8,720 nt of DNA, from the NCBI GenBank assembly GCA_945870545.1, contig CAMBTF010000051.1, positions 1 through 8,720 of the forward strand, given 5' to 3'. The position numbers were made by a program, and so were the translations under genes. This DNA is from Akkermansia muciniphila (lineage in GTDB: Bacteria; Verrucomicrobiota; Verrucomicrobiia; Verrucomicrobiales; Akkermansiaceae). The notes under the pieces are model-generated. The model was not told the DNA's origin and searched no databases. It worked only from the letters and a program-made list of their open reading frames with translations. Shown here in pieces: positions 1 through 5,512 of the stretch. Position 1 is the stretch's first letter, and each line of letters starts with the position of its first letter.

Positions 1-997
1 GCTCGCCTATTACCTGCCCATCAACGAGCGGGTCGCTTCCGTCGTCCACACCGCCCGCACCGAGGCCGACGCCATCATCCATCTTCAGGACGACCGCCTG
101 CTCGCCGTCGTCGGCCCCTGCTCGATCCACGATCCCGAGGCCGCCATCGAATACGCTGAAAAGCTCCTCAAGGAAGCCGACCGCCTCCGCGACGATCTCT
201 GTCTCATCATGCGGGTCTATTTCGAGAAACCCCGCACCACCGTCGGCTGGAAGGGCCTGATCAACGATCCGCACCTCGACGATTCCTTCGACATCAACCA
301 AGGCCTCCGCGTGGCACGTAAGCTGTTGATCGACCTTGCGAACATGGGCATGCCCGCCGGAACTGAGTTCCTCGATACGATCTCCCCGCAATACATCGCG
401 GATCTCATCGCCTGGGGAGCCATCGGCGCGCGCACTACGGAATCCCAGATCCACCGCGAGCTTGCCTCCGGCTTGTCCATGCCCGTGGGTTTCAAGAACG
501 GCAGCGGCGGCTCTATTCAAATTGCACTCGATGCCATCCAATCCGCCTCCAACCCTCACCATTTTCTCGGAGTCACGGCACAAGGCGTCTCTGCCATCGT
601 TTCCACCGCCGGGAATAAATCCTGCCACCTGATCCTGCGCGGCGGAAAAACCGGCCCGAACTACGACGAGGAAAGCATCGCGAGCGTCGAGGCGATGCTC
701 ACCGAGCAGAACCTGCCTCTTTCGGTGATGGTCGATTGCTCGCACGGCAACTCGAACAAGGACTTCCGCAACCAGCCGCTCGTCGCAAAAGCCCTCGCCA
801 ACCAGATCGCCGCGGGATCGCGCACGATCACCTCGGTGATGATCGAGTCGAACCTTGTCGAGGGGAACCAGAAGCTGAACCCCGATTTAACAAAACTCAC
901 CCGCGGCCAATCCGTCACCGATGCCTGCATCAACTGGGACGACACCGTCGAGACCCTCGATGTCCTCGCCGAAGCCGTCCGCAAGCGCCGCGGCTGA
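1..997 (+). CDS. aroG: 3-deoxy-7-phosphoheptulonate (DAHP) synthase, class I AroF/G/H type, 5' end missing
   Basis: This enzyme condenses phosphoenolpyruvate with erythrose 4-phosphate, the first step of the shikimate pathway, in the cytoplasm. The frame is open from base 2 and shows 331 residues; comparison with E. coli AroG (350 aa) suggests about 20 N-terminal residues lie outside the window. Family blocks occur in order: GPCSIHD, MRVYFEKPRTTVGWKGLIND, GARTTESQIHRE, GFKNGSGG, ILRGGK, SHGNSNKDF, ESNLVEGNQ and TDACINWDD. These contain the four metal ligands of the AroG family (Cys in GPCS, His in SHGN, Glu in ESNLVEG, Asp in TDAC). An ATG at 209 is internal, because the GPCSIHD block and its metal cysteine precede it. 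Which aromatic amino acid inhibits it cannot be read here because the N-terminal part is absent, so the symbol marks the AroF/G/H family rather than an isozyme. A hairpin with a T-rich tail follows the stop at once. Confidence 0.95.
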   Translation, partial: LAYYLPINERVASVVHTARTEADAIIHLQDDRLLAVVGPCSIHDPEAAIEYAEKLLKEADRLRDDLCLIMRVYFEKPRTTVGWKGLINDPHLDDSFDINQGLRVARKLLIDLANMGMPAGTEFLDTISPQYIADLIAWGAIGARTTESQIHRELASGLSMPVGFKNGSGGSIQIALDAIQSASNPHHFLGVTAQGVSAIVSTAGNKSCHLILRGGKTGPNYDEESIASVEAMLTEQNLPLSVMVDCSHGNSNKDFRNQPLVAKALANQIAAGSRTITSVMIESNLVEGNQKLNPDLTKLTRGQSVTDACINWDDTVETLDVLAEAVRKRRG

Positions 998-998
998 T

Positions 999-1076
999 GG
1001 AGAGCCGCGCCTCCGGCCGGCTTTCTTTCGAATCTGAGGGAGAGCCGCGCCTCCGGCCGGCTTTCTTCCGAATTAC
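999..1076. repeat. Two tandem copies of a 40-bp hairpin repeat
   Basis: Two direct copies with a 40-bp period start at 999 and 1039. Their first 29 bases are identical and the rest diverges slightly. Each copy can fold into a stem: AGCCG, a bulged C, GCC, loop TCC, then GGCCGGCT. The pair begins 2 bp after the DAHP synthase stop codon. Tandem duplication of a palindrome this close to a stop is typical of REP-like intergenic repeats. Whether the unit recurs elsewhere in the genome cannot be seen from this window. Confidence 0.8.
1003..1029 (+). terminator. Candidate intrinsic terminator of the DAHP synthase gene
   Basis: A GC-rich stem (AGCCG/CGGCT plus GCC/GGC, one bulged C, TCC loop) is followed by TTCTTTC, starting 6 nt after the stop codon. 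The second repeat copy (1043-1068) offers the same shape with TTCTTCC. The tail is T-rich but broken by C, so termination is plausible rather than certain. Confidence 0.5.
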
Positions 1077-1102
1077 GAGAAAGGGATTCTAAATCCCTTC
1101 TC
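1077..1102. repeat. Perfect 8-bp-stem hairpin next to the tandem repeat
   Basis: AAGGGATT, loop CTA, AATCCCTT form a perfect stem, extended by GAG/CTC with one bulged A. No T-run follows on the plus strand, so a simple plus-strand terminator is unlikely. It lies between the convergent ends of the DAHP synthase gene and the methyltransferase remnant, and may be a further member of the palindrome cluster at 999-1135. Confidence 0.6.
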
Positions 1103-1135
1103 CATAGAGTGAAATCAGTGGGGAGCGCATCCGCC

Positions 1136-1663
1136 CTACACCTGCCCCAGCTCCTTCAGAGTCTCAATAATCCCCTCGATCTGTTCCGTGCGTTTCGGGT
1201 TCTTGCGGCCGAAGCGGTTGGAGAGCTGTTCGGGGGTGGCGGTGGGGTCGGTGGCTAGGAGCTGGCGGAGGAGGGTGACTTGGGCGGGGAGTTTGCTTGG
1301 CCAGGGGGAAGAGGGATTGATGATTGATGATTGATGATTGATGATTGATGATTGATGATTGATGATTGATGATTGATGATTGTTGATTGTTGATTGTTGA
1401 TTGTTGATTGTTGATTGTTGATTGTTGATTTTGGATTGGTAAGATTCGGTTTCGGTGCCGGGGAGGTGGGCTTGGGTGGGCGACCGAAGATCGCCCCCAC
1501 GATCGCAGCTGCGGTTCTGGTATTCCGGGCGGAGCTAGCGGATGTGGCGGATCTTTTCCTCGGCCGCCCGCGCATGGTTAAGCGCAACAAGGCACGCCAG
1601 CATCTCCTCTTTTCTTGTGTCTTCTGTCTTTAAGTCTTCTGTCTTGCGGTCTTGTGTCTCGAT
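1136..1663 (-). pseudogene. C-terminal remnant of an MmeI/YeeA-like DNA methyltransferase (type II/BREX-like class)
   Basis: One minus-strand frame runs from just after a TAG at 1664-1666 to a TAG at 1136-1138. Its upper part reads LVALNHARAAEEK, then HIR, a TAG stop at 1535-1537, then LRPEYQN. In large class I SAM-dependent DNA methyltransferases of the MmeI/YeeA kind this block ends in a WLRPEYQ-like motif, so the stop sits where a tryptophan is expected (TGG to TAG, inferred). After the stop the frame stays open through a 7-bp tandem array (1316-1434) and ends with WPSKLPAQVTLLRQLL and NPKRTEQIEGIIETLKELGQ, resembling the helical C-terminal end of such enzymes. The catalytic and target-recognition domains, hundreds of residues, are absent; polX begins 22 bp beyond the open frame. 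The best reading is a deletion remnant with a nonsense mutation. Family recognition is from memory of conserved blocks, not from a search. Confidence 0.7.
1316..1434. repeat. Heptanucleotide tandem array: 9 x ATTGATG, 7 x ATTGTTG, 1 degenerate unit
   Basis: Nine uninterrupted ATTGATG units (1316-1378) switch cleanly to seven ATTGTTG units (1379-1427), followed by a decayed ATTTTGG (1428-1434). Because 7 is not a multiple of 3, three units make seven codons and all frames on one strand read the same cyclic peptide. On the minus strand neither variant contains a stop, so the array leaves the methyltransferase-remnant frame open, reading as Q/N/S/I-rich peptide. Gain or loss of one unit would shift the downstream frame. 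Confidence 0.97.
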
Positions 1664-1664
1664 C
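1620..1664. repeat. Three imperfect 15-bp tandem units
   Basis: Period-15 units start at 1620 (TCTTCTGTCTTTAAG), 1635 (TCTTCTGTCTTGCGG) and 1650 (TCTTGTGTCTCGATC); a weaker partial copy precedes them. Being a multiple of three, they read on the minus strand as charged five-residue units such as LKTED and RKTED at the upstream edge of the methyltransferase remnant. They fill most of the gap between that remnant and polX. Confidence 0.75.
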
Positions 1665-1688
1665 TACGGGAGGTCGGGCAATCTCCTT

Positions 1689-3422
1689 CTACCGCTTCCC
1701 CTTCGGCGTTTTCAGGAACGCCTCGATCTCTGGCGCAGTGCGCGTATTCAGAACGTCTTCCCGCCGCAGCCAACCTTTCCTCGCCACCGCCACGCCGGGT
1801 TTGATGTGGTGCAGCCGCACCCGCGAATGGGCGTCGGGATTGATTGAGCACAGCACGCCCTTGTCTCGCGCCCGCTTCCACCAGCGCCAATCCATGTCGA
1901 AGCGCATGGGGCTGCAGTTCAGCTCGATCACCGTTCGCGTCGCCGCCGCGCAGTCGATCACCCGCGCGTGATCGACCGCATAGCCCTCGCGCTTGAGAAG
2001 CAGCCTGCCGGTCAGGTGTCCGAGCATGGTCACATGCTCGTTCTCCATCGCGCGGCAGATGCGGGTCGTCATCGCCGCCTCATCGAGCGAGCCGAAGTTG
2101 TGAACGGATGCGACCACGAAATCCAGTTGAGCCATGATTTCATCCGCGAAATCCAGCGAGCCATCCATGAGGATATCCACCTCGTTGCCCGCGAAAATCC
2201 GGAACCCTCCGAGAGTCGCTTCCAGATCGCGTATCGTCGCCACCTGCTTTAGCAAACGCTCCTCATCCAGCCCGCCCGCGTACCAGGATGATTTCGAGTG
2301 ATCGGAAATGCCGAGATACTGCAGGCCAAGATCCATCGCTTCCTCGACCATGCCTTCCAGCGTATCCTTACCATCGGATTCGGTGGTGTGGTTGTGGAAG
2401 GTGCCGCGCAGGTTCATCAGCTCCACGAGGCGCGGCAGCTTGTTCTCCGCCGCCGCCTCGATCTCGCCGCGGTTCTCGCGCAGCTCCGGCTCGATGTACT
2501 GCAAGCCTAGTAGCCGGTAGATGTCTTTCTCCTCCTCGACGTGCGGTGGTGCTTCCTCCGGGTTCACGGGGTTAAGTCCGTATTCATTGAGCGACCACCC
2601 CTTTTTCAGCGCCAGTGAGCGCAGGGCCACATTGTGCTCCTTGGAGCCGGTGAAATACTGCAGCGCGAAAGGAAACTCGGAGTTTTTCACCGCGCGGAGA
2701 TCGCAATGCATCCCGTTTTTCAGGCGCACAGAAGCCTTCGTGTCGCCGCAGGCGATCACCGCATCCACCTGCGGCAGCGTGGTGAAATCCTCGCAGACCA
2801 GCGCGCCCTCTTTGGTGGCCACGAGGAAATCGAGATCGCCCACGGTTTCCTTCGCGCGGCGATAGGAACCGGCGACGGCCACCCGCGAGACCTCGGGATG
2901 TAACCGCAGAGTCTCCAGCATCCCCTCCACCAGATTGCCGATGCTGCCGTAGAGATAGCGGTCGGCAAACTTCTCATTCGCCGCCATCCCCTCCAAGATC
3001 TTCGCCTGCGTCTTCGCGCCGAAGCCCGGTAGTTCCGCTACCTTGCCCTCCTCACAAGCTGTTTTCAGCTTTTCCAATGAATCCACGCCCAGCGCGTCAT
3101 ACATCGCCTTGATCTTTTTCGGGCCGAGACCCTGGATTTCGAACAACGCGAACACGGTCTCGGGGAATTCCTTTTTCAGATTCTCGTAAAAGCCCAGGCT
3201 TCCCGTCTTTGCTAGCTCGCCGAGCTTGTCGCGCAGTGCATCGCCGATGCCCTTGATGCCTTTCAGTTCGTCGTTCTTCGCTAGCTCCACCACATCCCCC
3301 TCCATCGCTAGCACGGTCTCCGCTCCCTGTCGGTATGCCCGCACTTTGAACGGATTCTCGCCTTTCAGCTCCAGCAACAGAGCGATCCTCTCCAAAACAT
3401 CCGCCATTTCCTCCCGGTTCAT
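1689..3422 (-). CDS. polX: DNA polymerase/3'-5' exonuclease PolX (family X polymerase with PHP domain)
   Basis: Bacterial PolX is a cytoplasmic gap-filling repair polymerase with a metal-dependent PHP phosphoesterase/nuclease domain. The 577 residues match the usual length of about 570. Helix-hairpin-helix signatures lie near 56-60 (GIKGIG), 95-104 (IQGLGPKKIK) and 131-136 (LPGFGA). The palm has GSYRR at 185-189, with catalytic Asp196 and Asp198 in GDLD and a third in HCDLR (Asp241). The PHP domain starts near 341, with His343 and His345 in FHNHT, Asp374-His375 (ISDHS), Glu414 (GNEVD), His441 (ASVHN), His469 (LGHLTGR) and Asp530/His532 (NPDAHS); all expected metal-ligand motifs are present, so both activities are probably retained. 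The ATG at 3422 fits the family N terminus; no Shine-Dalgarno is seen, and a -10-like hexamer lies only 9 nt upstream. It stands alone, between a methyltransferase remnant and an inverted-repeat element. Confidence 0.96.
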   Translation of the reverse strand: MNREEMADVLERIALLLELKGENPFKVRAYRQGAETVLAMEGDVVELAKNDELKGIKGIGDALRDKLGELAKTGSLGFYENLKKEFPETVFALFEIQGLGPKKIKAMYDALGVDSLEKLKTACEEGKVAELPGFGAKTQAKILEGMAANEKFADRYLYGSIGNLVEGMLETLRLHPEVSRVAVAGSYRRAKETVGDLDFLVATKEGALVCEDFTTLPQVDAVIACGDTKASVRLKNGMHCDLRAVKNSEFPFALQYFTGSKEHNVALRSLALKKGWSLNEYGLNPVNPEEAPPHVEEEKDIYRLLGLQYIEPELRENRGEIEAAAENKLPRLVELMNLRGTFHNHTTESDGKDTLEGMVEEAMDLGLQYLGISDHSKSSWYAGGLDEERLLKQVATIRDLEATLGGFRIFAGNEVDILMDGSLDFADEIMAQLDFVVASVHNFGSLDEAAMTTRICRAMENEHVTMLGHLTGRLLLKREGYAVDHARVIDCAAATRTVIELNCSPMRFDMDWRWWKRARDKGVLCSINPDAHSRVRLHHIKPGVAVARKGWLRREDVLNTRTAPEIEAFLKTPKGKR

Positions 3423-3431
3423 TTCGGCGGG

Positions 3432-3460
3432 AATATGTGTGTTGGGCTCCGCACGCGCAA
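3432..3460 (-). promoter_or_regulatory. Candidate polX promoter implying a near-leaderless mRNA
   Basis: On the minus strand TTGCGC (3455-3460) and CATATT (3432-3437) are separated by exactly 17 bp. The -10 box ends 9 nt before the polX ATG, so transcription would start within 2-3 nt of the start codon. The -35 match is weak (3 of 6), so this is only a candidate. Confidence 0.3.
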
Positions 3461-3463
3461 CGC

Positions 3464-3599
3464 GCTTTTGAGTGCGGCGGGCATCGCCGCTTTTGTATCC
3501 TTATGCCCGATCAACGGGCGGTGACCGGAAGTTCCCAGCGCACACGACAAACGAGCCGGACGTGAATGAAAGCGGCGAAACATCGCCGCACTCAAAAGC
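3464..3599. repeat. 136-bp element bounded by 30-bp inverted repeats, each itself a hairpin
   Basis: The left arm (3464-3493) and right arm (3569-3599) are inverted copies sharing a 16-bp outer block (GCTTTTGAGTGCGGCG) and a 10-bp inner block (TCGCCGCTTT), differing only in a 4-5 bp centre. Each arm folds alone: GCGGCG/CGCCGC on the left, GCGGCGA-AACA-TCGCCGC on the right. The 75-bp middle holds another small stem (GCCCG-ATCAA-CGGGC) and no credible gene. This is the layout of a REP doublet or a small non-autonomous mobile element. It lies just upstream of polX. The following 100 bp (3600-3700) show no gene. Confidence 0.8.
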
Positions 3600-3700
3600 C
3601 TCCGGCAGATGGGACAGCACGCGAAGACCTCCGGTTCATCCACCAATAGCGTTTGAACATGCGCTTATCCTGTCTCTAACGCAGGCAGAAGCAAGCTTTC

Positions 3701-3870
3701 GGTAGGGCTGATCCGGCTCGGTTGGCCCATTTCGAAAATGAAACGGCCATATTCATCTGACGGGAGTGAAATCCCGGAAATAAGCCTTCCTCCGCGAGAT
3801 TTCACGACCTTTCCGAGATTGCAGCTCCTGCGTTTTCAATCAGGGCCGACCGAGCCGGATCAGCCCTACC
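3701..3870. mobile_element. 170-bp MITE-like element with 28-bp terminal inverted repeats
   Basis: The left end (3701-3728, beginning GGTAGGGCTGATCCGG) and right end (3843-3870) are reverse complements at 27 of 28 positions. The interior contains nested palindromes (CGGGA/TCCCG at 3761-3775; GTGAAATC at 3766-3773 with GATTTCAC at 3798-3805) and no credible ORF. No clear target-site duplication is visible. The right end overlaps the 3' end of the adjacent minus-strand gene and supplies its TAG stop (3866-3868). No transposase is present, so if mobile it would need one in trans; a structured repeat such as a REP pair is the alternative. Confidence 0.7.
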
Positions 3871-4594
3871 TGATGGGTCGCCGCGCGACGTAAACCGTGC
3901 TCTCGGAAACCGTGTCGAGCAGGGGATTGGGAAACGGCACGACCTCCGACCGTACATCCCTGAAAACGGCGCGCAGATCCGCCATGAAATCTTCGTCCGG
4001 CGCGTCGTCCGACCAGAGCGCGAACACACCTTCCGGATGCAACCGCGCGGCGAGTTTCCGCAGGCCGTCCGGTGTGTAGAAATCGGCGTTGCGCGGGGCG
4101 AGGAGATTGCGCGGCGAGTGGTCGATGTCTAACAGTACGGCGTGGAATTTCCTGTCGGGCGCATCGGGATCGAAATTTTTCCCCGGCTCCGTCGCGAGCG
4201 CGAAAAAGTCACCGAGCACATACCGGCAGCGCGGATCATCGTTCATCGTTTTCCCCAATGGCACCATCTCCCGCTCGTGCCAATCGATCACGCCCTCCAG
4301 CGCATCGACGACCAGCAACGACTTCACCTCCGGGAAAGCAAGTGCCGCGACCGCCGTGTATCCGAGTCCGAGTCCGCCGACGACCACATCCCAGCCATCT
4401 CCATCCAGCGCCCCGAGCCCGAGCCGCGAGAGCGCCTCCTCGACCTCATGGAACATGCTCGACATGAGAAAGGCGTCGCCGAGTTTCACCTCATAGACCA
4501 CCTCGCCGTCGAGCTGGAGATACTTGCGGCGCTGGAGGATGAGATCGCCGATCGGCGTGGTGCGGAAATCGAGTTCCTCGAAAAGCTTTTCCAT
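3866..4594 (-). CDS. Spermidine synthase-like protein (class I SAM-dependent methyltransferase fold)
   Basis: A 242-residue Rossmann-fold protein of the group often annotated as spermidine synthase. Visible nucleotide-binding features are motif I VVGGLGLGYTA (71-81), an acidic residue ending the second strand (VVDALE, Asp97), GDFF (128-131) and LLDIDHSP (154-161). The glycine motif is not that of classical SpeE, so aminopropyl transfer to putrescine is not assured; another SAM-dependent transfer is possible. No signal peptide or membrane segment is seen. I chose the ATG at 4594 because GAGG (4605-4608) lies 10 nt upstream; a TTG at 4603 would add three residues but sits almost on that GAGG. 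The last residues (VYVARRPIR) run straight into the terminal inverted repeat of the 170-bp element, which provides the stop, so the original C terminus may have been altered. No other polyamine gene is in view. Confidence 0.8.
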   Translation of the reverse strand: MEKLFEELDFRTTPIGDLILQRRKYLQLDGEVVYEVKLGDAFLMSSMFHEVEEALSRLGLGALDGDGWDVVVGGLGLGYTAVAALAFPEVKSLLVVDALEGVIDWHEREMVPLGKTMNDDPRCRYVLGDFFALATEPGKNFDPDAPDRKFHAVLLDIDHSPRNLLAPRNADFYTPDGLRKLAARLHPEGVFALWSDDAPDEDFMADLRAVFRDVRSEVVPFPNPLLDTVSESTVYVARRPIR

Positions 4595-4741
4595 GTCCCG
4601 CAAGCCTCGCCCTTATGGTGGAAGGGCTGCAAGCGGCGATTTCCCTAATTCGCACGCGAAAGCCATGATTACCCCCGCGAATCTCCCTCTACTACATGGG
4701 TTCAACTTTAAAGTGGTGGTCAGTGCGTCGGCGCGGCCGAA

Positions 4742-4907
4742 GGGGAGCATACGCGCCCTCGCGTGTTCCGGGCTGCGCCCTCGCTGCCCGGCGGCCGGAA
4801 CCAAGGTTCGTCATCGCCTTGGGATCTTGGGTCGTGCTATCCCGCAGGTTCCGGCCGGTTTCCGGCGAGGGCGCCGCAAACAGCACGCGGTGGCGCGTGC
4901 GCTCCCC
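4742..4907. repeat. 166-bp element with 61-bp imperfect inverted arms, each carrying two hairpins
   Basis: Arms 4742-4802 and 4847-4907 align as inverted copies of equal length without gaps, sharing GGGGAGC, ACGCGCC, CGCGTG, CGCCCTCGC and GGCCGGAACC. Left-arm ACGCG-CCCT-CGCGT (4751-4764) forms a stem; inverted right-arm counterparts are GCACGCG/CGCGTGC and GGCG-CCCT-CGCC. The 44-bp centre has GGGAT/ATCCC. This accounts for much of the 404 bp between the spermidine-synthase-like gene and the PH-domain gene. I see no supported gene or terminal duplication in the rest (4595-4741, 4908-4998). Confidence 0.7.
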
Positions 4908-4986
4908 ATGGATGCTGCTCGCGCGGCTTTACCTGCGTTATTCGGTTGCCCCTTGATTTCCTATTCCCTCCCGCCGTTTTCATGAT

Positions 4987-4990
4987 AGGA
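4987..4990 (+). promoter_or_regulatory. Shine-Dalgarno site of the PH-domain gene
   Basis: AGGA lies 8 nt upstream of the ATG at 4999 and supports that start. It is one of the few clear ribosome binding sites in this window. Confidence 0.6.
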
Positions 4991-4998
4991 CTTGGCGC

Positions 4999-5511
4999 AT
5001 GGAAAGCAGCACGGAGACGACATTCTGGAAAGGCAGCCCCTCGCAGTGGCTCAACATCGGGCGCTTCGGCATGGCTCTGCTGCTTGCGACAGGCATCACA
5101 ATCGGTGGGGTGTTTTTCCCGCCCGCTTTCATCGCACTCATCATCCCACTGATCTGGATAGTCTGGTGCTACCTTGTGGTGCGCTGCCAGACTTTCGAAC
5201 TGACGAACGAGCGCTTACGCATTTCCAAGGGTGTCATCAACCAGGAGATCGACGAGGTCGAGCTCTACCGCGTGAAGGACATTCTCGTGGTGCGGAAATG
5301 GTGGATGCGCATGACCGACCTCGGCACGATCCATCTGGATACTTCCGACCGCTCGATGCCGCAGATCGACATCCACGCGATCCGCGATTCTTTGGAACTG
5401 CGCGAGTCGCTTCGTAAAAAGGTCGAGGCGATGCGCGACAAGAAGCGCGTCCGCGAGATGGATTTCGACGAAACCGCCGCTGAGGAAGGCGGTTCCGAAG
5501 AAATCGTTTAG
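4999..5511 (+). CDS. Two-TM membrane protein with bacterial PH-like domain (DUF304/bPH2 type)
   Basis: The 170-residue protein begins with a short polar segment containing FWKGSPSQW, followed by two hydrophobic stretches at about 22-40 and 42-62 separated by FPPAF, predicting a membrane hairpin. Residues about 63-145 resemble the bacterial PH-like domain (YdbS/YdbT, DUF304): TFELTNERLRISKGVINQ, then VELYRVKDI, DLGTIHLDTSDRS and QIDIHAIRDSLELRE. The tail (about 145-170) is charged, basic then acidic. Members of this family are inner-membrane proteins of unknown biochemical role; no catalytic residues are evident. The start is fixed by AGGA 8 nt upstream. The stop is 1 nt from the end of the convergent btuB gene, with no terminator-like hairpin between them. 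No function can be inferred from its neighbours. Confidence 0.85.
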   Translation: MESSTETTFWKGSPSQWLNIGRFGMALLLATGITIGGVFFPPAFIALIIPLIWIVWCYLVVRCQTFELTNERLRISKGVINQEIDEVELYRVKDILVVRKWWMRMTDLGTIHLDTSDRSMPQIDIHAIRDSLELRESLRKKVEAMRDKKRVREMDFDETAAEEGGSEEIV

Positions 5512-5512
5512 C

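Noticed and set aside
1316..1434. CRISPR array
   Set aside because: The units are 7 bp, contiguous and without spacers; it is a simple tandem repeat.
1255..1590. 111-codon minus-strand ORF across the heptamer array
   Set aside because: It is open mainly because the array has no stops in any minus-strand frame. The homology-bearing blocks lie in a different frame, the one used for the pseudogene call.
3472..3705. 77-codon plus-strand ORF between polX and the next gene
   Set aside because: It reads straight through the inverted-repeat element, has no ribosome binding site and resembles no known protein.
4142..4648. 168-codon plus-strand ORF
   Set aside because: It is antisense to the spermidine-synthase-like gene, of low-complexity composition and without domain features.
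4613..5152. Several short ORFs around the 4742-4907 inverted repeat
   Set aside because: They are Arg/Ala/Pro-rich by-products of GC-rich palindromes; the only supported gene here starts at 4999.
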